A stretch of 64,000 bases of DNA from Orthonyx spaldingii (GCA_013397795.1 VZTJ01005553.1:2503208-2567207); one strand, 5' to 3'. Shown: positions 51,212 through 63,935, numbered from the stretch's first letter. The notes: generated by a model not told the origin, from the letters alone. A program made the numbers and translations.

Positions 51212-52387
51212 AGAAATTCTTCAATAAGTATTCCTCTGCTAATTATAAATCATGTGCATCTGTTCTTAGGTTTGTATTTCAGTGTATTACTGTAAAATTG
51301 GTTCTGAAACCAAATCAAAGTTGCTGAAGTACATTATTTGCATTCATAGGTACCCTAATACAGGAGGAATCCTAAAATCTTGTTAATGACAAGCTATTAG
51401 GAGCTACATTACTTAAGATACCTAAAATGCTGATTTTCACTAAAGCTAGAATGACCTTAGCTGAAAGATCAAGGTTATTAGAGCATATGTTTGGGTTTTC
51501 TTTCCAGGACGTTGAGTATTTAAAAGTAGCAAAGTGTAATATTAAAGCAATATTAATAAAACATTAATTAGAATATAAGCAATAATAGCAACACTTGCAT
51601 AGAACAGGAACCAAAGCTATTTATAGAGTGTTAAAATCTCACATCCAGAGAGAGCTCAAATGAGGAAATAAGACTAACTCTTAGCTAGGAATTCAATTGC
51701 CAGTTTCCCCATGTCACAATCTCATTTGAGAGGACAAAGTGCCTCAAAATGCATTAGCTATCCTTATAGAAGTTACTTTGTAGAAAGATACCATCTCCTG
51801 TTCCTTTATGCAGGATGTAATATGTTAAATCACTTGCAAAACAAAACAACACAGGGATAAGCATCCTTTTCTTACAAAAGACACAGAGAATCATTTGCAC
51901 AAAATTAACTTGGACATTTTCCATCAGCAGATCCTAATAAGCAAAGTACATTTCGGATTTCATCCATAGTATCAGCAAAACATCACAGGCAGAAGAAAAA
52001 AAATATACCCTGTAACTTTTCTTCCACAGATACTGTTTTACAAAATTCTTCTTCAGACACCATTTAGGAGCTTCCTTTTTGACACATAATGTAAACAGAT
52101 GCTCCATCTTTTCACAAAAACATAAACAAACAAATACAAAAGGAGTAAACAGCAGCTGCAGGCATCCATAGACCATTTCAGTGAAGTGTGATGCCTGAAC
52201 CCCATTTAAAGACCTTAACTGTGGGAGCTTACAAACTCTTCTTACTGATAGGCAGAGAAGGAGAACCTACTCATGACAGGTCTTGGTGCAAAGAGGGAAA
52301 CACTCTGTTTACTCTGAAATTGTATAACAAACCTAATTAGTTCTTCTCCCTTTAGAGAAGTACAAGTTTAAACACAAACCAAATGTT
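51212..52387. other. Unique AT-rich DNA, no gene identified
   Basis: No recognised repeat. An 80-codon minus-strand frame at 51934-52176 has no domain. Confidence 0.5.
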
Positions 52388-52945
52388 ATCCATTCTCTGG
52401 TCTGGAAGGGACCTTAAAGATTTTCTAGTTCCAATCCCTCTGCCATGGGCAGGGATGCCACTCATTTGACCAGGTTGCTCAGAGCCCCATCCACACTGGC
52501 CTTGAACACTTCCAGGGATGGGGCAGCCACAACTCCTCTGGGCAACCTGTGCCAGTGCCCCGCCACTCTTAAACTGAAGAATGTCTTCCAATATCCAATC
52601 TAAACCTATCCTCTTTCAGTTTTAAGCCTTTCCCCTTTGTCCTATTACTACATGTTTTTGTCGGAAGTCCATTTTCAGCTCTCTCGTAGTCACTTAAGGT
52701 ACTCTAAGGTCCCCCTGAAGTCTTTCCAAGTCAAAGAACTTCAGCTCTCTCAGCCTGTCTTCATAGGAGAGCTGGTGCAGCCCTCTGACCACTTTTGTGG
52801 ATTCCTCTGGACACACTCTAACACTTTCCTGTCCTTTTTATATTCAGGGCCCCAGAGCTGGATGCAGCACTACAGGTGGGATCTCACAAAAGCAGAGACC
52901 TGCTGGCCACGCTGCTTTGGATGTAGCCCAGAACATGGTTGTGTG
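52388..52945 (-). mobile_element. CR1 LINE fragment, about 560 bp
   Basis: Minus-oriented CR1 with a slightly eroded 3' terminus (GGTCTGGAAGGGACCTTAAA). The standard blocks follow: TGACCAGGTTGCTCAGAGCC, TTGAACACTTCCAGGGATGG, GGGCAACCTGTGCCAGTGCC, CTCTCAGCCTGTCTTCATAG, ATTCCTCTGGACACACTC, and GCTGGATGCAGCACTACAGG farther into ORF2. Frameshifts are present and no intact ORF2 remains. It is 5'-truncated near 52945. Confidence 0.95.
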
Positions 52946-54309
52946 AAATACAAGAATATGAACAGGGTGAAAAGAATATTTTTTCAGTAATACATTTACT
53001 CCCAGTGTCAGACTGAGCTGCTGAGTAAAAAAAAAAAAGCTGCCATTTCTAGCATTGCTGAAAGTTTCAAAGTTTAAAACAATTCTGAAAGAAATGCAAT
53101 GAAAAAGATCATCAGAGAGTTAAGACAGTAAGCTACAGATTGGATCAGCTTTAAGAAATAAAGAAACACAGACAACTCTATGTATTATTGTTGAGTAGTC
53201 TTAAATTCATTAAGACAGGCCCTTCAATGCACGTGTAAACTTCTTACTTAAAATACCAGTACTGCATGTAAAAGATTCCCTTCTTTTGTTCTCCGTATTC
53301 TCTGGATGAGATTGTTCAGACAAAAAACATTCTTTTTCCTTCTTTACACTCTCTCATAAGGAAAATCAGAGCTTGAAAGGGCTTTAAAAAAACCCCAAAT
53401 CTAATATCTGTTACAAGGTCTGAGTCACAGCAGCAATTAGTTGAATGGAGCTGCCTTTCAGCCTACCCTACAGCTACCAATTTAAACAATAGACTATTTA
53501 AAATGTTGCTTACCTTATAAATGTAGTGTAATTACTCATTCTAAGGAAGATTCAATCTGGCATAAATACTAGGTACACAAGTGAAATCATGTATGAATTG
53601 TGCTACTAATATTCATCATTCCTAATCCTGTTACGTGCTATTGATGGTTATCATCATCGATTTACTTATCTAGCTAAAGCATCTTGTATGAATTATAACA
53701 TAAACCTTTAAAAGTAAGCTTTAAAATGTAATACAAACTAAAAGGGGGAGGAAATCACTGAGATATTGTTATTTTTAAGAAGGAAGAAACTGGGGTCTTG
53801 AAAAGGTCAAAAATAGTATTATGAGAACTGACTGCAAAAATGCTGTCATGTGGTATCACCGTATTATTTATTCAGTGACTCCAGAGCAGGCGTGCTTCAT
53901 TTGCAAAGAAGAAAATCACTTTATGTCCCTAGCTCAAGCCTCTGAGACTCAACCTCATCAATAAATGTTCTGCTGGCTGCCTCAGGTCTTCAGTGCAACT
54001 CCAGAGCAAATCCCACAAACTTCCATTTATGCCTCAGCGATGCCCAGGTCCCACCCTTATCTTCAGTGGGAACTTAACACAGGAAACAATTCTGTTGACG
54101 ATGTGCAAAATGGGGCAGAGATGTCTCCTCGCTCTCATTTAGCGGTGTTGGTTCAGCAGGTTAACAGGAGCAAGGAGCAGTGGGAAATGGATTTGCACCA
54201 CTGAAGTGAGCAGCTGTGATTCAGAACATATCAAAGCAACAGCTTGCTTGGGTTAGAAGTTATCATTCCCACTGAGTCAACTTTGTTTATAAATCCTCAC
54301 TGCTCCTGT

Positions 54310-54580
54310 TTTCTGGATTAGGAATGCAGAATTACACACACTCTCCATAACAATTAAGCATGTTTGCATGAATAACCATCATGAATAAACCATGAAATCA
54401 CTCACATTTCGAAGAGAAAGCACTTGAACAAATCCCCTCTGCTGAGAAGATGCAGTTCTGAATACAACATGTAGCTACGTTCATTTGTCCTGTTTGTATT
54501 ACGGTCACATGTGAAATTAATTATGTGAAGCACTATATGTCTATAGCTGATGATATAATAATTACAATGCAAATTTTAAA
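54310..54580. promoter_or_regulatory. Possible enhancer-like cluster of homeodomain and POU sites
   Basis: Within 270 bp I see GGATTA (54315), CAATTA (54350), a GTTTGCATGA octamer variant (54362), the perfect palindrome TCACATGTGA with an E-box (54505-54514), TTAATTA (54517-54523), TAATTA (54559-54564) and a perfect POU octamer ATGCAAAT (54567-54574). AT-rich DNA gives such sites by chance, so the density is only suggestive. Conservation is unknown. Confidence 0.18.
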
Positions 54581-55347
54581 CAAATAGAAGGCATGTTACA
54601 GTAATACTCATGGCTTAAATCAGTAATTTGTTCTGTCTAATAGAGCAGACAAAATAGTATGAAACAGAATTAATGAAAAGTACTGCAAATGACATGTTAT
54701 AAAGACTTGTGCCAATTTTATAGCAGGTATAGACTAGGAACCAAAACCCAGGAGCAGCAAGGCAATAGAGCAGATTACATTTATATTTCTGTCTTCTTGG
54801 TCCTAGGCTACTCAAAGTGCTGGAATGAGCCTGGTGTAATTAAAAACCATGGACTTGATGGGATACAGTGGCCACCCAGTGCTCTTCTACAAAGGCTTTC
54901 TGCAAGAGAAACTTCTCAAAGCTGGGGAAAAAATAGCCTTGTGGGCTCTGTAGCATCTGTGGCATTTTTATGTGGTATAAAGTAGAGAGAGGGTAAAGAT
55001 TTCCCCCAAGTAATAACTGAAAGATGTTCTAATCCTACAGAAAACTGTTGTTAATGTTTTTAGAACGTTTCTTTCCTTACCTACAGGAACAGTGCATCTT
55101 GAATTCTCTGTGAAGAGCTTATTTTAATTTCATGATCATTTCTTCATAAAATTATAATGACCCAGGATTCAGACTTCAGGAACAATTGGCATTTTTCCCA
55201 CTGAGTAAAAACTAAGCTCTTATTGTTAGGGGTACCCAACCTTATTTCTACTGGTGTTAGTCTACCAAATGGGTTAGCAGAGATCTTTAATCTCTCTCCA
55301 CAGACTATTACTATTAACATTTTCTAGAGCTGATCTGTATAGTTCAT

Positions 55348-55581
55348 TCATGATAACAGTTTGAGGCCTTGCACTCCATCCAGGTTGTTTCTTCTTCTCC
55401 CAGACAAATAATGAGCATTTTCTACTGCTGTCATTTCTTGCGGCAAGTACATTAATCCATTTTCATAGCCCATCTCAACCATCTGGCTGGATGGATTCTG
55501 CCTCCAAATAAAAGTCTCCAACTGAAAAATCTCAAAGCTGTTGTCAGTATTCACCACTTGGGTTTCATTTTGACACGACAT
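55348..55581 (-). other. Unassigned 77-codon open frame
   Basis: A minus-strand frame from ATG to stop with ordinary amino-acid composition, including MVEMGYENGLMYLPQEM in the middle. An A15 run lies just upstream on the minus strand, immediately before the ATG. No family, splice sites or promoter are evident. It could be chance or a relic of a small gene. Confidence 0.12.
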
Positions 55582-57225
55582 ATTTTTTTTTTTTTTTGTT
55601 TAGCTACCGTTTGAATGGTGTTTTTGCTGATAAAAGGTGATAGAAAGTGTCCTGGGAGTAGATCACTACAGGAAAAAAAGTAATAATTGCTGCTGGGCTA
55701 TGTAAGGACACAGACCTTGCTGACAAAACAAGGTCCAGGAAAGGTAACATAAGACCTACAAAAACATGTAATTCCCCTGTGAAGGATTTCTGTTTTCTCT
55801 TATTCTCAAAACTGCCTAACTGATCCCAACATTCTTTTCTGTTGACAGAAATGTTACATAAATTACAGCTACCACCCTCTATGTTAGTTTAACACCAGAG
55901 GCAATTCATTTGAAGATTACAAGGATCATAATACTCTTACCTCTCCTTCTTTGGAGAGACATCTTCTAAATGTAGAAGATTAAGTTAAAGAAACCTTAGT
56001 GCCTTAATGAGCAAGCAGAAAGTGAGTTGAAATATCAGAAGAGGTTTTAGGGCTCCTAGATCAACATTCTGGCCTCTTCTGAAGTATGTGTGGATGTTTG
56101 TACACAACTGATGCCACACTCAAAGAGTTTTAAAAGTTTCCATTGACACACAACATTTTGGCAAACCTTTGGAAGATTTGGGAGAGTGAGAGAAGATCAT
56201 TTTACAATTATTATTTTTTTACATGGAATGTCAAACCATTTAATCCCCAAACCTGTTGCTATTTTTGCAGAGCATTTTTTTTGCACTTTCATGGTTTAGA
56301 TCCTTTCAGTTTATTATTTCCACTATGAATGTTTCCTAGTCACATATAAATACATGTGTTGAGGAGGGGTTTTTACCCTAAGTCATTACATGGAAGTGTA
56401 TGATGAAAGAAAGTAGGTTTATCTGGTTTGAGATGGTTTTTTCTCATTCATATTCCTAAGTTTTTGATGTTGACTTTTAATGTCTTCCACATAATTCATT
56501 TATCTTATTGTATTCTAAAATGCTGTGTGACCACTGTGATCAGTGGTTAAACCACTACTGGACAAAGTTACCAAACCTCTGCCCCCAGCCTTGGGGAATG
56601 CAGGAACAAACTTTACTCAACTGAAACTGAGCTACTAATTTGGAATTTCTTTTATTATTATTCTCACAGAGAGTGTGAAAGAAGCACGGTTCCCTGAAAC
56701 CTCAGCAAGAAAAGACTCCACATGAAGAGAAGGAGACTAACACAGGTCTCCCTGTCTTCCTGAAATGTAAGTTTTCAGAATAATTCACAATAGAAGACCA
56801 GGCGTGAAAATGTGTGCTAAAGTCATGTGCAATGTACTGCCTTCAGACCATATTTGCTGCTACCTCACAATTTAATACCACTTGAAAACATCTAAGGGAA
56901 CAAGTGTTGCACAATAGCCTGAGCCAAATCTGACTGTCAGCAACAAGGAAACATAAAATGATTTCTCAATATCACTCAGATTGTAACTGTTTCAATAATC
57001 ATCACAAGAAGGACTGTTTTCTCCTAAGGCAAATTCTGCTTTTGCAGGTAGAAACATGCCTTTCTTTGGATGTCTTTATTTTAATGCACTTGCAGTTAGT
57101 TCTTCAGAGGCATCCAATGAATATTCGATGCACCTTTGTCCTGCCTGTACTCTGAAGTATTTTACACCACCACTTACATTTAATTCATGCTTTTTTGTAC
57201 TCCTACTGATAGTATATTTTCCTTG

Positions 57226-57447
57226 GAATCATAGAATCATTAAGGTTGGAAGACCTCAAGGATCATCGAGTCCAAGCATTAACCCAGCACTGCCAGGTCC
57301 ACCAGTAAATCATGTCTCTAAGCACTACGTCCACGTGTTCCTTGAACATTTCCAGGGATAGTGACTCCACCATTTCTCTGAGCAGCCTGTTACAACACCT
57401 GATCATGCTTTCAGTGAAGAAATTTTTCTTAATATCCAGTCTAGTGG
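57226..57447 (-). mobile_element. CR1 LINE 3' fragment
   Basis: The plus strand begins AATCATAGAATCATTAAGG and continues TTGGAAGACCTCAAGGATCA, TCGAGTCCAAGC, AACCCAGCACTGCCAGGTCC, CCTTGAACATTTCCAGGGAT, CTCTGAGCAGCCTGTT and TTCTTAATATCCAGTCTA. This is the same TTAGTGGTGGAC-type subfamily as the plus-strand copy at 18066-18180, seen here in reverse. It is 5'-truncated. Confidence 0.95.
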
Positions 57448-60400
57448 TTGGGAATGTATTTCAATGAGTTGTGGTTATGGTAGGTAAGTAAATCTCAGAA
57501 GTTCTCTGAGATAATTAAACAGAAGAAACAGAAAGATAAACTTTGGCTGAATATATCAGGGATTATAAATCCCCTCAGAGAAATGAAGATGAGAGAGACT
57601 CTGTTTCTTGAGTCCAAACCTTCATTTAATAAGGCCTTTCTTGAGGGATAAAATTTCAGCACTGTCTTTATAAGGGTTTTTTTACTAATTGCTATTAAAA
57701 CATGAAATACAATATTGCCATGAATCATCTTACTCACTGACTTATGTCTAGCACAGAAGAGTAAGCAGGAGCATAAAATTGGAACAATAGAATAACTTAT
57801 CTAATTTCTACTTTTGAACTTACATATTTGTCACTTTTCCTTTTTTTTCTCATTTTAAAGTCCTTCCAAAATCTTGGCATCCATGGTATTTTTACACTGA
57901 GTTCCAGTGATACTTTCAGTCATATGTCCTTTCTTCAGGCTTAGGAGGGTGCCTTTCAGCTTCCCTAAAGGCCCCTTTGGTGGAATGTGTAGGAAAATTT
58001 TGAGACAGGCAGAAAATTTATCTTCTTCACAATGTTTAACACTGTGGCCTCTTAAATCATGCATTTCCTAAAGGAAACAGCCTCAATCTTTAAAATCTCT
58101 CATCCTGAAAGCCTGTTTGCCTCTACTCACTAGTGACCTTCACATAAACAAAAAGCTGATGAATTTTGAGAGAGGTGCAATAGGTTTGTTTTTGCTCTAG
58201 GCTGATAACATTTTAGACCTAACAAGTAATTACAGAAGAGGGAAAATACTTCTTTTTATTTGTTTTTAATCTAAACAGTAATTGGTATAATCTAGTAAAG
58301 AAAGGAGGAGAACAAAGTAATTTTTTTCTCCTTGGAAGAAGGAATTAAACAGGGTAAAATAAAGTCTTCCCTAATGAATAAGAAAAGTTGAACAGCAACA
58401 TAGATTCATTATTTGAAATTGCTGAACACAGGCAAAATTCTATGAAAAACATGGGACAGTGGTTTCCAGATGATGAGGTATTTGAGTAAAAGAGGCTTAG
58501 ACTGGGACTGATTTGCAAAAGGCAAAGAGAAAGAGAAGACAGTGACACAACGCTCTGGAATGATGAGGAAGGAGAACAGTGGTCTTTAAGCCAGAGTGGA
58601 AGGGAAGGATGGAGACAGATACGGTGAGGACACTACTATAGTGGTGGGAAACCACACTGCAATTTGTGTAGGACCAAAATCAGGACCTGTTATTTTCTTG
58701 GCCTTTCTGCTATCCCTTGCTTCTAAACAAAATGTGCTTATGTATCATTGACATAGTATTGTTCTGATATTGCATTGCCTTAAACTCACTATGCAAAAGG
58801 AAATTCTCAGAGGGTATAGCAGTGAATTTCTGAGAGGCACAGAAAGGAAAAGAAGGGGGGGAAAAAAGTGGAAGAAGATCTGGAAGATTTGAAACAGTAA
58901 GGCTAGCATTTTTTTTGAACTGTGTCTCAAGGTACCCACTAAAAGATGTGCACTGTAAGAGAAACAGACAGTATTTCAATGAGAAAATATCACTGTAGGC
59001 ATCAGAGACACAAGAACCATGTTGAAAAGTAGTGATACATAGCTAAGTTTGATGCAAAGCCAGAAACTAGCATCAAATGTCAGCAGTGGAGAGATTGCAA
59101 GTGTGTGAAGAGACAGAACCATGGCAGATGCAATTTAGGCATAATAAAACTGAAATGAATAAGACCAGAAAAAACTAGGAAAGCCCAGAAGTGATTCAGT
59201 GCTGTTGACAGTTAGCAAGGAGAGAGGAGATATTTTTGCTGGGCATTTGGGGGTAATGGGAGGGGCTGTGGGGGTATTCTGTCCAGTCAATTGCAAGATC
59301 AATGACAAGGGGCTTTGTCCACCGAGGGTTACACAGTCTGTGTAGCCATTCAGGTGGAAAAAACATTACTTTCTCTCTTTTTCTCCTCCCACACATTCTT
59401 TATTGGTTGCACATTGCCTTAATCTGTGTAATACTCAGGGTTTTTCTTTTGAAGTCCTTCATGTGCAATGTTGTTGGGAGCAAGATGCTCCCACTGACAC
59501 ATCTCACCTGCCCAGTTGCTGTGGCAGTACCTCTAGCCCTTGTTTTCCACCATTTGAATTGCTTTTCCTTTCACTCACCCTTAGTTCCCCTCCTTAGTCC
59601 CTAAATTTTGGTTAGTACCTAAATCCCGTGCTAGGGATTGAACTGAGTTTAGCAGGTAATAACAGTATAAACTCATCTTTTAGACAGCCTTTGTTTCCTT
59701 GTAAGATGTAGGTGCCAAGCTTATCAGCTGTGATTGACAAGTGCTCCTGCCAGCTCTGTTGGCAAAACAGCAAGAAAAACCAATGGAGGAGACTGAGAAG
59801 ATCCTGAAGAAACCATGGAATTACTTTGGAAAAGGTATTCAGGAACACCTTATGCACTGAGGAAGATACCCAGTAGTGAATGCTCGCCTAGGGATAGCCC
59901 CACGACTTCTCTTCCTGACTGATCATTGGAGAAAGTTTTTCTTTTCTCTTTTCTTCCATTTATTTTGTTGGTTTTTTGTTGTTTTTTCCCTTTTCCATTA
60001 GAGCTGAAGTATTTCCAAAACCATGGATCAAAAAAAGAAAAAAATTCTTTTTGAATCTTTGTTTCATCCTGTGTGAAACTATATCCTGATGGGAGACAAT
60101 CCATACATAGATGATTTGCTAGCCTGTCAAGAAGTCTTTAAAATATTTTTCTGTATTAAATATATGACTTCCCTTAAAAACAGAAGACAGCAAACATTCT
60201 CCCTCAGATTAATTTTGTAAAAACAATTACATAGCAATTAGCTATAGGTTACAATTAAATCCAAGCTCGTTTTTAGATTGAGAAGTATTGCATTTTTGGT
60301 GTGAAGAAGAATGAAATAAATATTCACTTAACCATCCAAACTTCTGTGAAATTTGACCTCTTTAGAAAATCACATCAACATTTAAATCTACCCAGGAAAT

Positions 60401-60864
60401 CCTCAGGATCAAGTCACCTGTTTTGATCAGACAGCTAAGGGTGATTAGATGTTCACGGATTCTGTGGCGACCAGCTCCTAACTTTTAAAAAGTTGGTAAT
60501 GATCTTAAACAGTCTCTGACACTTAAATTGCTTGCTGATTTACCATGTATTATAGATACATTGCAAACTTATTGTGGTACTGTATAAATATTTGTTAATT
60601 ATTACTCAGCAAATATCCCCCTAAGATGCATTAGGGGCTCTGTTACTTATATTGACATTTTTTTGGTGAATCCTTGGCAGCAGTTCAGGTCTTTCAGAGC
60701 CACATCTACACTTCTAGACTCACTTTCAGTCTTTCTTCTTCTTTCTACCCAAGTGTACCCCTGAGATGATCCCATACTTTTGGGTCCTTTTGGGGGCTTA
60801 TGATTCAGTCAACTGTTCAGCTGGACAAGTGTGTGTCTAATCTCCGGTAAGCTGAACTGGTTTC
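57448..60864. other. Unique DNA, no gene identified
   Basis: Open frames are short and have no recognisable domain. A T/G-rich low-complexity patch lies at about 59955-60000. No transposon was recognised. Confidence 0.45.
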
Positions 60865-61141
60865 TCATAGAATCATAGAATGGCTTGGGCTGAAAGACTC
60901 CCTGAAAGAGCATCTGGTTCCAACCCTCTGCCATGGGCAGGGACACCTTCCATTAGACCAGGCTGCTCAAAGAACTGTCCAAACTTTCCTTGAACACTGC
61001 CCAGAATGGGGCATCCACAGCTTCTCTGAACAACCTGTGCCAGTGCCTCACTACCCTCTGAGTAAGGAACTTCTTCCTAACATCTGATCTAAATCTCTCC
61101 CGTTTTAATTTAAAACCATTCTTCCTTGTTCTCATTTATCT
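60865..61141 (-). mobile_element. CR1 LINE 3' fragment with readable ORF2 C-terminus
   Basis: It starts TCATAGAATCATAGAATGGC and keeps TTCCAACCCTCTGCCATGGG, CAGGGACACCTTCCATTAGA and later blocks. The minus-strand frame at 60953-61135 preserves the ORF2 end: VRKKFLTQRVVRHWHRL followed by REAVDAP. In the motif HWNRLPREVVDAPS the Asn is now His and the Pro is now Phe. It is 5'-truncated at about 61141. Confidence 0.95.
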
Positions 61142-62834
61142 AGGTTTACTGTCTGATAGGGACCAAGTTCAGATGAAGACCCTGTGCCTCAAACTGAAAA
61201 ACTCAATACGAGTTATTCTCTCTCTCTCTCTGTCTCTCTTTTTTTTATGTCCTTACAGCACCTGCCTACACTGTGAAAGCTGCACAGAGCTCAGAAAAGA
61301 ACCAGACCTAAGTATGCAGCCCTTAACTTGTTCTCTCATAATTTTAAAGCAAATAAAATATAACAATTGAACACCATTTAAGTAATGGGCCGATCTAACA
61401 GCTGGGCAAGAGAGAAACATGCTGCAAACAGCTCAGTACAATTGCTCACTGCTTATTTTTTGTATATTAATTAAGTAATTTAGAAGCAAGAACCAAGACA
61501 AAAACAAAGGAAAACAAATTGGATGATCTCACAGTCCCACAAGCTCTTGCTCTTGCCTCGTCTCCAGGGCATCTTGGCTGACCCTACGCAACAGCTTGTT
61601 CCTCCTCCCCACATTTTTATGTATTCCTTCTGTTACATGCAAGCAGGAAGGAGAGAAAATGATGCCTGACCAGCATTAAAAATCCCATCTTTCCTGCTTA
61701 GAAGGACAGGATTAATTTTACCAGATGGAAGTGTCTGTAGAGAGAGACCTACATCTCAGCTAGTCACCTAAGCTTTTTCTGGCAAATGGAGAGAAACTGG
61801 CACTTTCAGGACACAATTAATCTCATCCCCATGTAGATATTTAAACTAGGTCATATGAATCATGCCTTAGAAGAGACAATTCCTCTCTACTGACACTAAA
61901 GGGAGCCTGAAATCACTAGCTATAGATGTTTACATCGGTTATGCCTGAAGTTAAGTGAACTGGATGCCACCTGAGCTCTTTAGATAGATTTCTTGCTTTA
62001 GAGGCAAAATGCCTTATATTCATCTTTGGTTACACACATGGCTAGAAACAAGCACGTGGCCTTTGTGTCACCATTTTTAATAGACCAAGCACTACAAGAG
62101 ATGTATGAATGTATCATGTGATTCACTACAAAAGCAAGTTTTCATAAGAATTTAATAGCATCTCCAAAGCACATAGCACAGAGTGTATGAAAGTGCTAAT
62201 CAGCACTCCCAACACCTTCTCAGCAAGAATTTAGGTTCTTGACTTCACAGTTCATCTAGTAAAAATGAAATCATCTTTCAAAGTCTTAACATTTCCCTTT
62301 TCTAGAAGAATTATGCAGTATGATTTAATTTCCAATAAAATCACTTTTTATACAATGTCCAGACAGTCAGTTGCTAGTTGATACCATAATAATCTAAGGA
62401 TATAAGGGAGACAAAAGGGCATTGTGTACCCAGAAGCACATCTGCTGCTTTTCAGCTACTGGAGATGGCGCAACACAAGAAACCTTCTCTTCCATCCCAG
62501 CTTTGTTTCGCTCACCATTTATTCACTTTTCCATTTTAACCAGGAGATGCCTATTTTGTGAGAAGTTCAACCTTTCAAGACTTCCTGACTTTTTCTTAGG
62601 GCTCAACTAGAGATAGATTTCTAAATAGGGATTTAAACAAGGGCTAGGTTTAAAGAGATTCATTCCTAGGAATTTCTACACTGCTAGTCATGGCTAATTA
62701 GCCAAGCACTTAGCATGGAGCCCCTGGTAAAATAGATACTAATTTCTGAAGGAAAGAAATATACATAATGCTAAATCAATGGAAAACAGATACGGTCAAG
62801 GTAAATATTATCATATCTTTTTTCAGATGGGATT
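61142..62834. other. Unique DNA, no gene identified
   Basis: No gene was recognised. A TC-rich microsatellite lies at about 61216-61246. Confidence 0.5.
61216..61246. repeat. (TC)n microsatellite with T run
   Basis: TTCTCTCTCTCTCTC then TGTCTCTC and a run of T. Confidence 0.8.
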
Positions 62835-63935
62835 ATAAATTTGGCTGACACTGGTAAAAATATTGGTCTAATATGCTTAGACTTCTATAAATCATTTAAC
62901 CCAGCACTTCATAGCATTTTATTAATAAAAAAATTAAAATGGCACACATTAAATGGATTTTAAAGTGTCTAAATGACAGGATATAGCATGTAACTATGAA
63001 TGTGACAGTTGATTGCCTGGGTTTGGTGGGATTCTCAGGGACTGATCCTAGCCCTATGGTTTTCAAATGCTGACCAGTGTGGGAGAAAATTCAGTCACTT
63101 ACTACTGTCCAGTTTTAGCAATGACAGAAATGAGGTATTGTGGCAAATGATACAGAAGACAGGTCACTGATACAGGTCAATGTAATTTTTAACACAGACA
63201 GCAATAAAGTCCTAACTCTGGGAATAAAGCAACTCTTCCCAGAGATGTTCAGTGTGAAGCAGATGGCAATCAGGCTGGCTATGGGGCAGGACATGAACTC
63301 CCAGTGCAGCCATGTGGCTAAAGCAGCCAGCATAGCCCTGGATGTGCACATGATAACTTTTGTGGGAGCCAAGACATTTATTACTTCTGCGCGGGGCTGC
63401 AACTGCTCTGAGGCTCCATGCAGCTGTGGCAGGCACAGCTCAGCATTTCCTGCTGCAAACCCAGGGAGAGCTCAAAGACTGGTCATGAGACAGATGAGAG
63501 CTCTGACAATCATGCCTTGCAGTAAGAGATGCCAGGAGCTCAGCGTATTTACTTAATCAAAGAGATGATTACATGATGCCTTTACTGTAGCCCAGAGCTA
63601 CTGACAGGGGCGCAACCCTTTGCATTGGCCTCCTCAGTCCAGCGGATTAAGAGGCAAAAAGCTGAGAGGCTCTCAAAGCTGGAAGCTGAGACTAGATTAA
63701 TTCTGACTAGAAATATGGCACATGACTCCAACGGACTAATTAACCCCTGGAATAATACATGTGTAAAGGTGTGAGGGGTTCTGCTCATCCGAAATTATTC
63801 AACAGAAACAGAATGTTTTTCTAAAAGGTAGGGCAGGTGTCAAGAGATGGATCCTTCCTCCAACAGCTCATGTTAGTTATACAGTCTGCTCTGAGAAACT
63901 AGAGTAACCGTGATTGTTCTGTCCAACTTGAAAAC
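62835..63935 (+). mobile_element. Ancient CR1 LINE relic (reverse transcriptase to 3' end)
   Basis: A diverged plus-strand CR1 is traceable for about 1.1 kb. Reading along it: reverse-transcriptase motif A as ICLDFYKSFN (62871-62900; pattern VYLDFSKAFD); a motif-B trace SQGLILALWF (about 63033; pattern PQGSVLGPVLF); FNTDSNKVLTLG (63188-63223; pattern FNxxKCKVLHLG); MNSQCSHVAKAAS (63290-63328; pattern MSxQCxxAAKKAN). Then come nucleotide blocks CATGCCTTGCAGTAAGAGAT, AGGAGCTCAGCGTATTTA and AATTCTGACTAGAAATATGG, then CCTGGAATAATAC and ATGTTTTTCTAAAAGGT, and a worn terminus AACTAGAGTAACCGTGATTG. These resemble the CR1 type abundant in turtles. Several frameshifts and stops make it dead. Confidence 0.78.

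Larger units (their letters stand above)
52946..57225. other. Unique AT-rich DNA with enhancer-like clusters, no gene identified
   Basis: No transposon was recognised. A homeodomain/POU-site cluster at about 54310-54580 and a minus-strand frame at 55348-55581 are listed separately. A T15 run lies at 55583-55597. Confidence 0.45.

Noticed and set aside
50143..51217. Possible target duplication around the long LTR (AAGAGC against AAGAAA)
   Set aside because: Only four of six bases match and the alignment needs shifted ends, so no duplication is claimed.
62877..63062. Reverse-transcriptase motifs considered as a possible retron or other prokaryotic reverse transcriptase
   Set aside because: The order of motifs and the downstream 3' end match CR1 LINEs, and everything else in the window is vertebrate nuclear DNA.
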